A stretch of DNA of 64,000 bases from the NCBI GenBank assembly GCA_018228665.1, contig CP073692.1:1810046-1874045 (forward strand), in the 5' to 3' direction. This stretch comes from Faecalicatena sp. Marseille-Q4148. Lineage in GTDB: Bacteria; Bacillota; Clostridia; Lachnospirales; Lachnospiraceae. Positions 49,878 to 57,745 of the stretch are shown here, piece after piece (positions within the stretch are counted from its first letter, which is position 1; each line of letters opens with the position of its first letter). The notes beneath the pieces are model-generated. The model did no database searches and was not told the DNA's origin. It saw nothing but the letters and a program-made list of their open reading frames with translations. Made by a program: the position numbers and the translations under genes.

Positions 49878-50071
49878 TTATCGGCAAATTATCAAATATT
49901 TATTTTTGCTTACATCCTATATTTTTGCCGTTTTCGGCATCATTTATCTTTAATTAAATCCCAAACTATCCTTGCAAATCAAAAATCTGTTTTACAAGGC
50001 ATACTTTCCCTTTTTTGCTCATTTTTTAAGCAAAACCCTGTTATAAGTTTTATCGGCAATTTTGCCGATAA
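49878..50071 (-). promoter_or_regulatory. Operator-like TTATCGGCAA repeats upstream of fic
   Basis: Three related sites: TTATCGGCAAAT (49878-49889), TGCCGTTTTCGGCA (49926-49939) and the perfect palindrome TTATCGGCAATTTTGCCGATAA (50050-50071). They lie in the AT-rich region upstream of the HTH-Fic gene and probably bind its own HTH domain for autoregulation. The region holds no other gene. Confidence 0.6.
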
Positions 50072-50072
50072 A

Positions 50073-50100
50073 GAAACCAGCCCGTTTCCGAGCTGGTTCC
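50073..50100 (-). terminator. Terminator of tnpV
   Basis: AACCAGC and GCTGGTT flank a ten-base loop and are followed by TCTTT on the minus strand, right after the tnpV stop region. Confidence 0.65.
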
Positions 50101-50108
50101 ATTTCACA

Positions 50109-50459
50109 TTATGTATAAATTACTTCCCTGACCACTATTTCCTCCGCCATTTCTTTCAGCAAATTCATGTGCCTTACCCAAGCCATAGCATCCGTTTCCT
50201 TATCCGGAGCCGGATTCTTTTCCAGCAATCCAGCCATAATGACTTCCACTCGTTTCTCTGCAATCTCCTGCACCTCATACAGATGCGGGAACAGCTGCTC
50301 AGTCAGCACCAGATCATCGAAAAATATAGGCTTCTGCTCCTGCAAAAACACTCTGCGCATCCTGCCGTACTTGTTTAAAATCTTGTTTTCCACTGGTTTT
50401 AATTCGATTGTTGGGATAAAGCAGTCTCCCACAGGCATACAGTTTTTCTGATTCATCAT
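50109..50459 (-). CDS. tnpV: TnpV-type transposon protein
   Basis: A 116-residue protein with the TnpV pattern: DCFIPTIELKPVENKILNKY, GRMRRVFLQEQKPIFFDDLV and MLEEIA-like LPHLYEVQEIAEKR. TnpV is encoded by Tn4451-like elements and has no proven function. It is complete. It belongs with the mobile-element debris between the ICE and the chromosome. Confidence 0.8.
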   Translation of the reverse strand: MMNQKNCMPVGDCFIPTIELKPVENKILNKYGRMRRVFLQEQKPIFFDDLVLTEQLFPHLYEVQEIAEKRVEVIMAGLLEKNPAPDKETDAMAWVRHMNLLKEMAEEIVVREVIYT

Positions 50460-50715
50460 TGTATTTTCCTCCGTAAATCTTTATATTCTTACGGCGAAAA
50501 TCAGTTCAAAACATGTATTTTTCATATCGGGGCTTTTAAAAAATTTGGCGTACAAAATGGCGTACTTGAGGGTGTTTGAGTACCGAAAAACGTTAGTTTT
50601 ACGCTGATAAGGAAGTATTCACAACAACTTATCACTAACGCTGACAGACAGGGTGCAAACAGAGAGTTAATCACTTTCAATAGTGGGCGGCTCTCTGTTT
50701 TTCTATCTTCACTTT

Positions 50716-50828
50716 GTTACGCAATAGAACGTCATTTTTGAGGGTAGAAGTATAAAACTATCATCTGAGCATTTTTTACGTTCTGCAAGCCACATAAATC
50801 AAGCGTTTTTCCCCCTCTACTGCGTAAC
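50716..50828. repeat. 112-bp element with inverted ends, copy 1
   Basis: Begins GTTACGCAATAGA and ends TCTACTGCGTAAC, an almost perfect 13-base inverted pair. The interior is about as long as, and similar to, copy 2 (shared GTCATTTTTGAGGG-like and CATAAATCAAGC-like blocks). No ORF of note. It could be a structured RNA, a cis-acting replication site or a MITE-like unit. Confidence 0.6.
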
Positions 50829-50872
50829 AAACCTGTAGTAATTGTCCGAGGGGGCATAGACCGCCTATCTTG

Positions 50873-50945
50873 GATTTTCCTGTGTTGGAAAAGCCTACGT
50901 TGGATTATCCAACATTGGAAAAACCTACGTTGGAAAATCCAACGC
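50873..50945 (-). pseudogene. Tail of a replication initiator-like gene with SNVGF repeats
   Basis: Four imperfect 15-base direct repeats (TACGTTGGAAAATCC and variants). The minus strand reads VGFSNVGFSNVG, a stop (TAA), then SNVGFSNTGKSKIGG. Such short repeats occur in the linkers of replication initiators (compare the PEQ repeats in the gene at 47554). A decayed relative is the best explanation. The remainder of 50460-51366 outside the listed repeats shows no gene. Confidence 0.45.
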
Positions 50946-51119
50946 AATTAAATAAAGATATAAATAACTAAAGAAATACCAAATACGAATTTAATCAAAT
51001 ACCCATTCCCTTCCTATCCTTTCCCTAATCCCTCTCCTTGGGGGCAAGACAAAGCGGCAAAGCCGCCGGAATGAAAAAGAATGGAACGGAAACGGCAATA
51101 TAAAAATATCGTTTGTTAT

Positions 51120-51231
51120 GTTACGCAGTAGAACCTCATTTTTAAGGGTTGGAGTATAAAACCCTTACCCCTGCCCTTATCTTCTCTGTAATGCGCTTAA
51201 ATCAAGCAAGAAGCACACTCTATCGCGTAAC
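51120..51231. repeat. 112-bp element with inverted ends, copy 2
   Basis: Begins GTTACGCAGTAGA and ends TCTATCGCGTAAC. It is diverged from copy 1 inside but the same length and end structure. The two lie about 400 bases apart in direct orientation. Confidence 0.6.
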
Positions 51232-51366
51232 ATTCCATACTGGATAGAGAGCGTAAGCAGTTTATCCGATTGCGCTCTCTTGGCTGCTCAACAGCAAAGA
51301 CAGGGAAAGCCGTCAAGGACACGCAAGTGTGCATTTTATCCTTGACGGCTTTTTCTAACTTTGCTA

Positions 51367-51570
51367 CTACCTGTCAAAACGGAATTGTAGGATAGCCTTG
51401 ATAAGCTGTGCTTTCAGACGGTCTTGAATATCGTCGTTAATATGCCCGCGATAGGTAGACAGATATTTAATCCGCGCTGTGTAATGCCGCAGTACCGCGT
51501 CTATGGCTTCCGGCTCGCCGGCAACAGCTTTCTCAATGGTTTCAAAGGGTATCAGTTTCTTATTCCTCAT
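51367..51570 (-). CDS. Tn916-type small HTH protein
   Basis: A 67-residue protein of the conjugative-transposon HTH type: LIPFETIEKAVAGEPEAIDA, VLRHYTARIKYLSTYRG. It is normally encoded directly downstream of a sigma factor-like gene in Tn916-family elements, and does so here with an 11-base overlap. Regulates element functions in that family; here probably an orphan. Confidence 0.82.
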   Translation of the reverse strand: MRNKKLIPFETIEKAVAGEPEAIDAVLRHYTARIKYLSTYRGHINDDIQDRLKAQLIKAILQFRFDR

Positions 51571-51927
51571 GTTCAGTTTCCTCCAGTTCTTTTCTTAACT
51601 GCTTCAATGCCGCCAGTTTCCAGTAGTTGACTGTACTTCTGCTTCTTCCGTACTCATTCCCGATTTTTCTTTCGCTGTAACCTAGGAAGAAATTCATCAG
51701 CAGAACAGTGCGCCTTTGTTCTGGCAGATTAGCTAATGCGTCGGCTAACCGTTTACTTGTAACGACAACTTCTTTCCCTTGCACAACAAAAACAGTCGGC
51801 TTTTCATAAACATACTGCTCAAAATAGTTGTCGGTTGCAAACGGTTCAAAAGACCTTTCCGACATCAGATAGTCAAGTGATACTTCATGCTTCTGTTTCC
51901 GTCCCAAATCGCGGTACTGGTTCTAGC
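51560..51927 (-). pseudogene. Tn916-type sigma-70-like regulator, 5'-truncated
   Basis: Region 4-like HTH at the C-terminus (LADALANLPEQRRTVLLMNF, SERKIGNEYGRSRSTVNYW) with HEVSLDYLMSERSFEPF and TTDNYF-like ATDNYFEQYVY before it. The conserved upstream part of the family is missing: the frame is open only to a TAG at about 51928, where restriction-like remnant sequence begins. A TTG at 51907 could start translation but has no obvious ribosome site. I judge it truncated at the junction. Confidence 0.7.
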
Positions 51928-52216
51928 ACCAAAGACAGATTTTACCATCAATGAATCCCTTCAGATAAAGAATAGTATCTTTGTAATCTGGCTCGAAATC
52001 CCTTTTGAAAATATCTGGTCTAAGCGACTCATACAAGTCATCGACGGTATTAGTCATCACAAAAAACTCATTCTTCACATCATCATTGCCGACAACAATA
52101 TTGGCTAATCCTCGAAAAAAGACAAATTCTTAAAGGTATTACCATCTTTAACCACTTTGCTAAAATCTACATTATGACTTAGGCCGAATGCTTTTGTAAG
52201 ATCAAGCATCGGTCAA
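51928..52216 (-). pseudogene. Frameshifted restriction-type protein remnant (possibly HsdR C-terminus)
   Basis: Two minus-strand frames join into one sensible protein: LDLTKAFGLSHNVDFSKVVK ... NTFKNLSFF, then after a +1 shift near 52110 GLANIVVGNDDVKNEFFVMT, VDDLYESLRPDIFKRDFEPD, YKDTILYLKGFIDGKI. I think this resembles the end of a type I restriction R subunit, but that is from memory. It is dead as a gene. The remaining bases to 52273 contain nothing I can identify. Confidence 0.45.
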
Positions 52217-52273
52217 TTGGTCAGATAGTTTTCATTTCCATATATCTGCTTTTTAAAATCACCGTTTGTAATC

Positions 52274-52678
52274 TTAAACATCCTGCTCTTCCTTCAAATA
52301 CTTTTCAATTTTTTCAATTAACTCCTGATCTGCTGGTAGCCACTCTACACTGTACAAATTATCTTTAGTCAGCCATGTAGCTGCTTCATGTTCTTTTAGA
52401 ACCAAATCACCAGTTTTAATCTTACATATAAAACAATCCATTGATAAATGGAAATTAGGATAATCATATTCTACGGTATCCAGTAATTCAAGCACTTCTA
52501 CTTCTGTGTCGAGTTCTTCTTTGATTTCTCTTATCAATGCTTCTTCTGGAGTCTCTCCAATATCAATTTTTCCCCCCGGGAATTCCCAACCATCTTTAAA
52601 CTCACCATATCCACGTTGTGTTGCGAATACTTTTTTATTATCAATAATAATTGCTGCCACTACTCTAATTGTTTTCAT
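52274..52678 (-). CDS. Nudix hydrolase (MutT-like), paired with PLD-helicase
   Basis: A 134-residue MutT-type pyrophosphohydrolase. The ATG at 52678 follows GGGAGAT closely. The Nudix box is GKIDIGETPEEALIREIKEE followed by L, complete, with WEFPGG before it as in 8-oxo-dGTP-type enzymes. It begins 25 bases after the helicase gene stop and is transcribed with it. Nudix domains are seen next to or fused with DUF3427 helicases, which supports a joint role in defence, perhaps nucleotide sensing. Confidence 0.88.
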   Translation of the reverse strand: MKTIRVVAAIIIDNKKVFATQRGYGEFKDGWEFPGGKIDIGETPEEALIREIKEELDTEVEVLELLDTVEYDYPNFHLSMDCFICKIKTGDLVLKEHEAATWLTKDNLYSVEWLPADQELIEKIEKYLKEEQDV

Positions 52679-52703
52679 GTTATCTCCCATTGTTTCTATT
52701 ATC

Positions 52704-55661
52704 CTATCCGTTTATAATATATTCGTAAATGTCTTCTCTCACCGGAGTATCTAATTCCCATTCTATTTCTACTGCTGTTTTATCAGTATTGGGCATTATA
52801 ATTTCTTTTACTGCTCCAGTTGACGTCATTCTTCCAAGATAATAGAATTCTTTTGAAATTTTATCATCTTTATTTTTTCTCACAAAAAGTTGTACGTCAA
52901 TCCCACGTTCTTTTGCATTTAAGAAATTCTGTACATCTTCTGATTGAATACTACGTCCACTCTTAGAAATCGCAATTAGGCGATTGCAACTTGTAAAATG
53001 ATCTTCGTATTTTGTTGTATCACTAATATCTTCCTGCTTATCATAGTTTATAAATACTGGAAATGTCTTTGTTTTCTTGTCATATTTATAACCACCGATA
53101 TTCAATGGAACTTCGTTTCTTTCCCACTTTAACAAACGACAAGCATCTTCATAAGTATACTTCTGATATAAAACTAAATCCGTATCTTGATAACGCATAC
53201 TGAAATTTTCTTTATAACGAGAAATGCCAAAGTCAATGAGTTCCTCTAGAATATTATAGAAATCTTCATTCTGTAACATTTCTGCAAATGACTTAGACAC
53301 ACCATAGTCTGAACCTTCTTTCTCCAAGAATACACACTGAGAATATGTTTTCTTAGCTGCATTTGTAGGAAATTCATTTGTCATCATATTTATAACATTC
53401 TCTGCACAATTATCATCCATAGAACAATTATAATTTTCATGCAACGATTTCTTTAAAAACGCCATGATTCCATGCTGATACTTAAGTAATCGTTTCAAAA
53501 TTTCCAGTTCATGAATACGTTTTCCGCTAGCTAGTTTTTTAGAAACAAACTCAATTACTGTTTCTTCATCTTTCGATAGTCGGATTGTATATTCTTTTTC
53601 ATATTTCACAAGGAACTTATAATAGGATCCCAAACTGTTATTGTCGAAAATTCTAAGTACATCCATCTCTCCATATTTATCAAAATCTGCAAGCGCTGGA
53701 ATGTGTCCTAATTTATTTTTTAGGTTCGCATAATTCTCACGGATTAATTTAATATCACTGAAATTCGCATTATCAATCGCCTGGAAAATTCTCTTTCGAG
53801 AAATTTCATCAAAATGAATTGTGCTGGCACCTGGAATCACACGACCACCTTCCGTTACATAACGCCGAATATTATCCTTGTTGTAACTTCTATCTCCAGA
53901 AAGAGCGATTGGAATCATAAAGTTGTTACGATAATTTCCAATAAAATCAATGACAACTACATATTCTTTGCCGTCAGCTTTTCTAAGGCCACGACCTAAC
54001 TGCTGAATAAAAATAATCGGAGATTCTGTCGGACGAAGCATAATGACTTGATTAATTTCAGGGACATCAACGCCTTCTGAAAAAATATCAACAGAAATGA
54101 TATAATCCAATGCATCTTCAGCTTCATCACTAGCAAGTCGTTCAATGGCGGCTGCTCTCACAGTTTCCGAATCACTTCCACATAATACAAGTGTTCTCCA
54201 ACCCTTTTCGTTAAATTTATTAGATAACTCTCTTGCCTCATCAATTCGACTGCAGAAAATCAAGCCTTTTACTCTGTCTCCACTATGACCAAAGAATTCT
54301 GCCTGTTTCATTACATTTAATACACGTTCATCCGATGTTAAATACCTGAAATTCTCAACCTTTTCTTCAGATGATTTACCAGCATCAGCAATAACTTCCA
54401 AATCAGTAATTCCAAAATAATGGAACGGACACAACAAATCCTCCTCCATTGCATTTTGCAAACGAATCTCATATGCAATCTGATGATTAAAGATCTCATA
54501 AATATTCCTGCCTTCTATATTATCATCACGTTTGTCCGGCGTTGCTGTCATACCCAACCATAATTTGGGCGTAAAATAATCCATAATTTTCTTATAACTA
54601 TCCGCAGAACTATGATGCGCTTCATCAATAATAATTAGATCCCAATGTTCTTTTTTATATCTTCTCAGAGTATCTTCTTTGTTTAATGTCTGTACTGTTG
54701 CAAACACAAAGTCGGCATCATAGTCCTGATATTTACCAGTAACCATACCCATAGAAACTTTACCATCAAATACTTTTCGATAAGACTTCAATGCTTGTTT
54801 TGCAATCTGGTTACGATGAACTAAAAATAACACTTTCTTAAATTCCAGTTCTCTTGCTGCAAATGCAGAAGCATAGGTTTTACCAGTACCTGTCGCAGAA
54901 ATCAACAACGCTCTATCTTCGCCAGATTCGTAAATCCTTCGAAGATTATTTATAAATCCCACTTGCATAGAATTTGGTTGCAGACGATATACATCAAAAG
55001 CTGGAACTTCCGCTTGTTTCGCAATTTCTTTCTGTCTCTGGATAATCTTATTCTTTGTATAAACATTCGTGTAAGCTTCAATGAACTGCTCGAACGATAA
55101 GGATTGCTGCGCATTCCATAACTGTTCGAATTCTGCTACAACATTCTGTGTATATTCACCTTGTTCTGTAGAAACAATCTTTGTATTCCATTCACGATTT
55201 GTTGTAAGCGCACTAAGAGTCATGTTAGAACTTCCAACAATAATGCGATACATTTCCTCTTTTTTGAAAATGTATCCTTTCGTATGAAATCCTTCTTTCG
55301 CATTCTCTGTTACATACATTTTCAATTCAATATTCTTAAAATTAGCAAGAATCCGAAGAGCCTTTGGATCACTGAAAGTCAAATAATCTGTTGTAAGTAT
55401 TTTCCCTGGAATATTTCGCTGCTCTAACTCGCTTAGCGTTTGAAGAAGAGGTGTAATCCCTCCCATAGTAATAAATGCAACACTAATGGCAAATTCTTCG
55501 CATAACAAAAGCTCATCTTCAATAGATGAGATAACCTTTCGCCCTTCTTTGTAGTTGTTCGATACAAACTGTGGCTTATAGGCCAGATTTGATAAAGTAT
55601 TTTGATTTATAAAAGCTGTTGTTAAGCCTTGTTTTAATTGAATAATTCTTTCATCCCTCAT
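52704..55661 (-). CDS. PLD nuclease-helicase-DUF3427 fusion protein
   Basis: About 985 residues; I prefer the ATG at 55661 (MRDERIIQLKQG) of three close ATGs because GGAG lies 12 bases upstream. There is an N-terminal phospholipase D-like nuclease (HTKGYIFKKEEMYRIIVGSS), then a superfamily II helicase with Walker A ISATGTGKTYAS, DEAH-box IIIDEAHHSS, motif GMTATPDKRDD, and motif VI QQLGRGLRKADGKEY. A C-terminal DUF3427 domain follows (YEDACRLLKWERNEVPLNIG, HFTSCNRLIAISKSGRSIQS). It is intact. The architecture is that of restriction-like or antiphage helicase-nucleases. Co-transcribed with the Nudix gene. Confidence 0.92.
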   Translation of the reverse strand: MRDERIIQLKQGLTTAFINQNTLSNLAYKPQFVSNNYKEGRKVISSIEDELLLCEEFAISVAFITMGGITPLLQTLSELEQRNIPGKILTTDYLTFSDPKALRILANFKNIELKMYVTENAKEGFHTKGYIFKKEEMYRIIVGSSNMTLSALTTNREWNTKIVSTEQGEYTQNVVAEFEQLWNAQQSLSFEQFIEAYTNVYTKNKIIQRQKEIAKQAEVPAFDVYRLQPNSMQVGFINNLRRIYESGEDRALLISATGTGKTYASAFAARELEFKKVLFLVHRNQIAKQALKSYRKVFDGKVSMGMVTGKYQDYDADFVFATVQTLNKEDTLRRYKKEHWDLIIIDEAHHSSADSYKKIMDYFTPKLWLGMTATPDKRDDNIEGRNIYEIFNHQIAYEIRLQNAMEEDLLCPFHYFGITDLEVIADAGKSSEEKVENFRYLTSDERVLNVMKQAEFFGHSGDRVKGLIFCSRIDEARELSNKFNEKGWRTLVLCGSDSETVRAAAIERLASDEAEDALDYIISVDIFSEGVDVPEINQVIMLRPTESPIIFIQQLGRGLRKADGKEYVVVIDFIGNYRNNFMIPIALSGDRSYNKDNIRRYVTEGGRVIPGASTIHFDEISRKRIFQAIDNANFSDIKLIRENYANLKNKLGHIPALADFDKYGEMDVLRIFDNNSLGSYYKFLVKYEKEYTIRLSKDEETVIEFVSKKLASGKRIHELEILKRLLKYQHGIMAFLKKSLHENYNCSMDDNCAENVINMMTNEFPTNAAKKTYSQCVFLEKEGSDYGVSKSFAEMLQNEDFYNILEELIDFGISRYKENFSMRYQDTDLVLYQKYTYEDACRLLKWERNEVPLNIGGYKYDKKTKTFPVFINYDKQEDISDTTKYEDHFTSCNRLIAISKSGRSIQSEDVQNFLNAKERGIDVQLFVRKNKDDKISKEFYYLGRMTSTGAVKEIIMPNTDKTAVEIEWELDTPVREDIYEYIING

Positions 55662-55751
55662 AATCCACATACACTCCATAAGTGTAATTTATATTTATCG
55701 ACAAAGAACAGTATTGTCCTTATCAATTTCATCTTAGAAGCATCTCTTCTT

Positions 55752-55859
55752 TCAAGCCAAATGTTTGATTGACTCTTCTGTCTCTCCCTGCCTGATATAT
55801 TTTTCAAGTTCAAACTGCTCTCTCCTATTTTCTGCGGAATCAATAAAATCATTACACAT
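55752..55859 (-). CDS. Possible 35-residue ORF overlapping a palindrome
   Basis: Reads MCNDFIDSAENRREQFELEK YIRQGETEESIKHLA. It looks like a real protein tail or small protein by composition, but no ribosome site is visible and the ATG lies inside the 27-base palindrome. It may be the 3' remnant of a lost gene. Confidence 0.35.
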   Translation of the reverse strand: MCNDFIDSAENRREQFELEKYIRQGETEESIKHLA

Positions 55860-55883
55860 ATCTTAGCACTTTACTAAGATATG
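55857..55883. repeat. Palindromic operator-like site upstream of helicase operon
   Basis: Perfect ten-base arms CATATCTTAG and CTAAGATATG separated by seven bases, about 195 bases upstream of the helicase start. Shape suits a dimeric repressor. The 240 bases to the right (55884-56132) contain nothing recognisable. Confidence 0.5.
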
Positions 55884-56132
55884 CTCAATTGAATTTTGAA
55901 AATTGCAATATTCAATTTCAATATTATAGATTTTAAAAGGTACAACTCCACAAAATATGTTTTATCTTTCCAAACCCAAAACAGTTACTCCAAATTGGCA
56001 TACTCTATGATTCGTTATAAAAAAATGATAGCTCTTGAACTGCACATCCAAAAGCTATCCCTTTACCTCATTTCTTCAAACGCTACATCTCCACCGTCCA
56101 TCTCATACATAACCTTTTCCCCTTCCTCCCTG

Positions 56133-57032
56133 CTAATTCGCTTCTTCTCCAATCTGTACCATTTTAAACCCTTCGCCATGAACTTCATTGGATTCGAGTA
56201 CAATTAAAAAGGAATCCGGATCTGCTTTCTTTACAACTTGCTGTACATGGAACATTTCTTTGTTGCTGCAGGCACACATCACTACCTGCTTTTCTTTTCT
56301 ATGATATCCGCCCTGCGCATTTAAAATGGTAGCTCCTCGTTGACAACATTCATCTATCACTTCGCAAATCTTGTGGCCATGTTCTGTGACAATCAATGCG
56401 AGCTTTCCCGAGTTAATTCCATACATTAACTTGTCTACCGCAACAGCAAAAATGAAATTTACAACCATTCCATAAATGATACCGTCAATATCCCGGAATA
56501 GAATTCCACCGACTAAAATGATTCCGACATCAGACCAAAATGCAATTTTTCCAAGAGATAAATGTGGTTTGATTGCTTTCACTGCCATAATAATAAAGTC
56601 TGATCCACCGGTAGAAGAGTTTTTCGAATAAATCAATGCATATCCGATACCGCCAAATACACCTGTACAAAGAGCTGCTAATAATCTGTCCCCCTCATAT
56701 ACCGGAAATAGTGGTGCCACATAGTCAATCATCAACGAAGAAATCAACATACATCGCAGAGAACTGACAAAGAATTTTTTTCCGAGAAGTCGGTAACAAA
56801 TAATCGCCAACGGGATATTTAGTGCAATCGTGGAAAGTCCAATCGGAACATTCAGCAGCCGATATAAGATAATTGAAATCCCTGAAAATCCTGTCATTGG
56901 AAATTTAGCCTGTACAGCAAAATTGTAAATTCCGGCTGCAATGAATACACTTCCTATAAATTCCCAAGTTAATTGCGTTGCAAATGTTTTTACTTTTTGC
57001 ATAGAAAATTGCATAGAAAACTGCGTTTTCAT
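56133..57032 (-). CDS. YitT-family membrane protein (DUF161/DUF2179)
   Basis: A 299-residue protein with five to six membrane helices (FIGSVFIAAGIYNFAVQAKF, GLSTIALNIPLAIICYRLL, GIILVGGILFRDIDGIIYGM) and a conserved NSSTGGSDFIIMAVKAI. A cytoplasmic DUF2179 domain ends it (IVTEHGHKICEVIDECCQRG, DPDSFLIVLESNEVHGEGFK). GGAGG lies ten bases before the ATG. Function is unknown in general; transport is suspected. Typical of the chromosome of Firmicutes, so the ICE debris ends left of here. Confidence 0.93.
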   Translation of the reverse strand: MKTQFSMQFSMQKVKTFATQLTWEFIGSVFIAAGIYNFAVQAKFPMTGFSGISIILYRLLNVPIGLSTIALNIPLAIICYRLLGKKFFVSSLRCMLISSLMIDYVAPLFPVYEGDRLLAALCTGVFGGIGYALIYSKNSSTGGSDFIIMAVKAIKPHLSLGKIAFWSDVGIILVGGILFRDIDGIIYGMVVNFIFAVAVDKLMYGINSGKLALIVTEHGHKICEVIDECCQRGATILNAQGGYHRKEKQVVMCACSNKEMFHVQQVVKKADPDSFLIVLESNEVHGEGFKMVQIGEEAN

Positions 57033-57054
57033 AACTGTTATACCTCCATTTCAT

Positions 57055-57107
57055 CAAAAAAAGAGCGAAAGCGCATTATACATAAATATAATGCGCTTTC
57101 GCTCTTA
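57055..57107 (-). terminator. Strong terminator of the metallopeptidase operon
   Basis: Twenty-base arms (AAGAGCGAAAGCGCATTATA and its complement) around a short AT loop, followed by TTTTTTT on the minus strand. It isolates the M48-like/repeat-protein pair from yitT. Confidence 0.9.
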
Positions 57108-57184
57108 GATCACTAGACTAACATTATTTTACTCATTTTGTCAAGTACTATTTTCCTTCTGCATAATATCTGAATATCGAAATA

Positions 57185-57742
57185 TCAGTATATTCTCCCT
57201 ATAATTTCGTTTCCATGATCTTTCAGCCATTGTTTATGCTTCTTATAATCCGGCATTACCTGTTCGACTTGTGCCCAAAACTTTTTAGAATGATTCATCT
57301 CTATCAAATGACAAAGTTCATGAACAACAACATAATCCACTACTTCATCCGGTGCAAGCATAAGCAGACAGTTAAAATTCAAATTCTTTTTTGCACTGCA
57401 GCTTCCCCACCTCGTCTTTTGATTCCGAATTGTAATACGACCGTAGTTTACATTCATTACTCCCGCAAAATATTTTACCTTCACTGGAATGATCTTCAAA
57501 GCCAGATTTGTCAGCTTTTGAATCTCCTCTACAGAAAGTTTTTGAATGTCTTTCATTTCCCGTTGTCTATCTTCCGCTTTTTTCAGATGCTTTACGATCC
57601 AATCTTCCTTTTCTTTTATAAATCTATTTATCTCTGTATTTTGCATCTGATATGGTGCACGAACAAGGATGGTGGCATCTTGTCTGATTTCAATGGAAAT
57701 CGACTTTCGATTGCTTCTGATCACATTCATATTATTTTTCAT
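57185..57742 (-). CDS. YgjP-like metal-dependent hydrolase (DUF45, M48-type)
   Basis: A 185-residue zinc metallopeptidase-type protein. Motifs are NYGRITIRNQKTRWGSCSAK, NFNCLLMLAPDEVVDYVVVH with ELCHLIEMNHSKKFW (HExxH-type zinc site with the third ligand His) and the WLKDHGNEI end. Proteins of this class often accompany restriction or DNA-repair genes. It begins only three bases after the repeat/nuclease gene, and AGGAGG lies in the end of that gene, so the two form an operon. Confidence 0.92.
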   Translation of the reverse strand: MKNNMNVIRSNRKSISIEIRQDATILVRAPYQMQNTEINRFIKEKEDWIVKHLKKAEDRQREMKDIQKLSVEEIQKLTNLALKIIPVKVKYFAGVMNVNYGRITIRNQKTRWGSCSAKKNLNFNCLLMLAPDEVVDYVVVHELCHLIEMNHSKKFWAQVEQVMPDYKKHKQWLKDHGNEIIGRIY

Positions 57743-57745
57743 TTC

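Noticed and set aside
50873..50945. Short direct repeats as a possible CRISPR array
   Set aside because: Units are only 15 bases, contiguous without spacers, and translate into a repetitive peptide on the minus strand. No cas genes are present.
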